From NCBI GenBank assembly GCA_035538335.1, contig DATLKN010000058.1, forward strand, positions 1 to 64,000: DNA of 64,000 nucleotides, read 5' to 3'. A model generated the notes under the pieces. It ran no database searches. It saw nothing but the letters and a program-made list of their open reading frames with translations, and had not been told where the DNA came from. The translations under genes were made by a program, and so were the position numbers. Origin of the DNA: AP-15 sp035538335. Lineage in GTDB: Bacteria; Pseudomonadota; Alphaproteobacteria; ATCC43930; CGMCC-115725. Below, piece by piece: positions 63,772-64,000 of the stretch (positions are counted from its first letter, which is position 1; each line of letters starts with the position of its first letter).

Positions 63772-64000
63772 GTTTCCACGAGCGGATCGCCGGTCTGCGC
63801 GCGCGCGTGGCGACGCTTGCCGACGAGCGGCGCGAATTCAACGAAGCACAGGCATTGCAGACGCGGTATGACGAACTGGAAGACGCCGCTGCCCCTCTCG
63901 TTGGCGCTGCGAAACGCTGTGCTTTGTATAGAGAACAGGGCCTTCGACCGCGAACGATCGCAAGGCTTGCAGATCGTTTGACCAAGCGCGTCGTGATGCT
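63768..64000 (+). CDS. dpdI: Fifth gene of the Dpd operon, 5' end only (dpdI position)
   Basis: GTG start at 63768, overlapping the dpdH stop (GTGA), with GAGGAGG 7 nt upstream. The 77 codons in the window encode a helical, charge-rich N-terminus (HERIAGLRARVATLADERRE, then FNEAQALQTRYDELEDAAAP), probably a coiled coil. No motif identifies it; the symbol rests only on gene order. It runs off the right edge. Confidence 0.6.
   Translation, partial: MSFHERIAGLRARVATLADERREFNEAQALQTRYDELEDAAAPLVGAAKRCALYREQGLRPRTIARLADRLTKRVVM

Noticed and set aside
1..64000. CRISPR array
   Set aside because: No set of regularly spaced direct repeats with unique spacers was seen anywhere in the window.
53868..64000. 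DISARM, Zorya or BREX as alternative names for the island operon
   Set aside because: No methyltransferase, PglZ-type, MotAB-like or PLD gene is present in the visible part; the SNF2, RecQ-like, ~290 aa, ~1040 aa order fits dpdE-H better.

Overview
The window comes from a GC-rich Gram-negative bacterium, most likely an alphaproteobacterium. This rests on overall protein flavour, the short dispersed TCATTGCGAG-type repeats, the LigD/Ku pair, the CIO-like CydAB and the initiator-tRNA sequence; no rRNA or other phylogenetic marker is present, so nothing finer is claimed.

Positions 1-23.9 kb are a long leftward (minus-strand) surface-polysaccharide locus, mostly with 1-20 nt overlaps or short gaps. 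In transcription order it runs: an XRE regulator, a UDP-sugar 6-dehydrogenase, a winged-helix regulator, a NusG/RfaH-like antiterminator, a fused sugar oxidoreductase/N-acetyltransferase, a methyltransferase, an aminotransferase, an ABC-2 polysaccharide exporter (permease and ATPase), glycosyltransferases, further methyltransferases, an SGNH hydrolase, an epimerase, a second aminotransferase, a FemAB-like acyltransferase, a deacetylase-like protein and the 5' end of an asparagine synthetase. Dehydrogenase, oxidoreductase, aminotransferase and acetyltransferase together make a complete WbpA/B/D/E-type set for a UDP-2,3-diacetamido uronic acid. The exporter implies synthesis in the cytoplasm and ABC-dependent export of the chain.

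Positions 24-51 kb look like ordinary chromosomal metabolism and repair: a MetY-like sulfhydrylase; two overlapping DNA glycosylases; a run of flavin and other redox enzymes (two LLM monooxygenases, a Baeyer-Villiger-type monooxygenase, a TauD-like dioxygenase, an SDR lacking its catalytic Ser/Tyr); a phospholipase-C-like phosphoesterase; a rhodanese; an SsuABC/TauABC-type importer followed by a UbiD-family decarboxylase; an orphan OmpR response regulator; an ABC membrane domain without its ATPase; a YihY protein; the LigD-Ku end-joining pair; and CydAB.

At 51140-51187 lies the 3' part of an initiator tRNA-Met gene on the minus strand with no matching 5' half. This is the signature of an att site left by an element that integrated into the tRNA gene. 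From there to the right end the sequence is visibly less GC-rich and carries a HipBA toxin-antitoxin pair, followed by a rightward operon matching dpdE-dpdF-dpdG-dpdH and the start of a fifth gene in the dpdI position. These belong to the 7-deazaguanine DNA modification/restriction (Dpd) system. The modification genes (dpdA-C) are not in the window, so only the helicase/ATPase restriction arm is seen; the island continues past the right edge.
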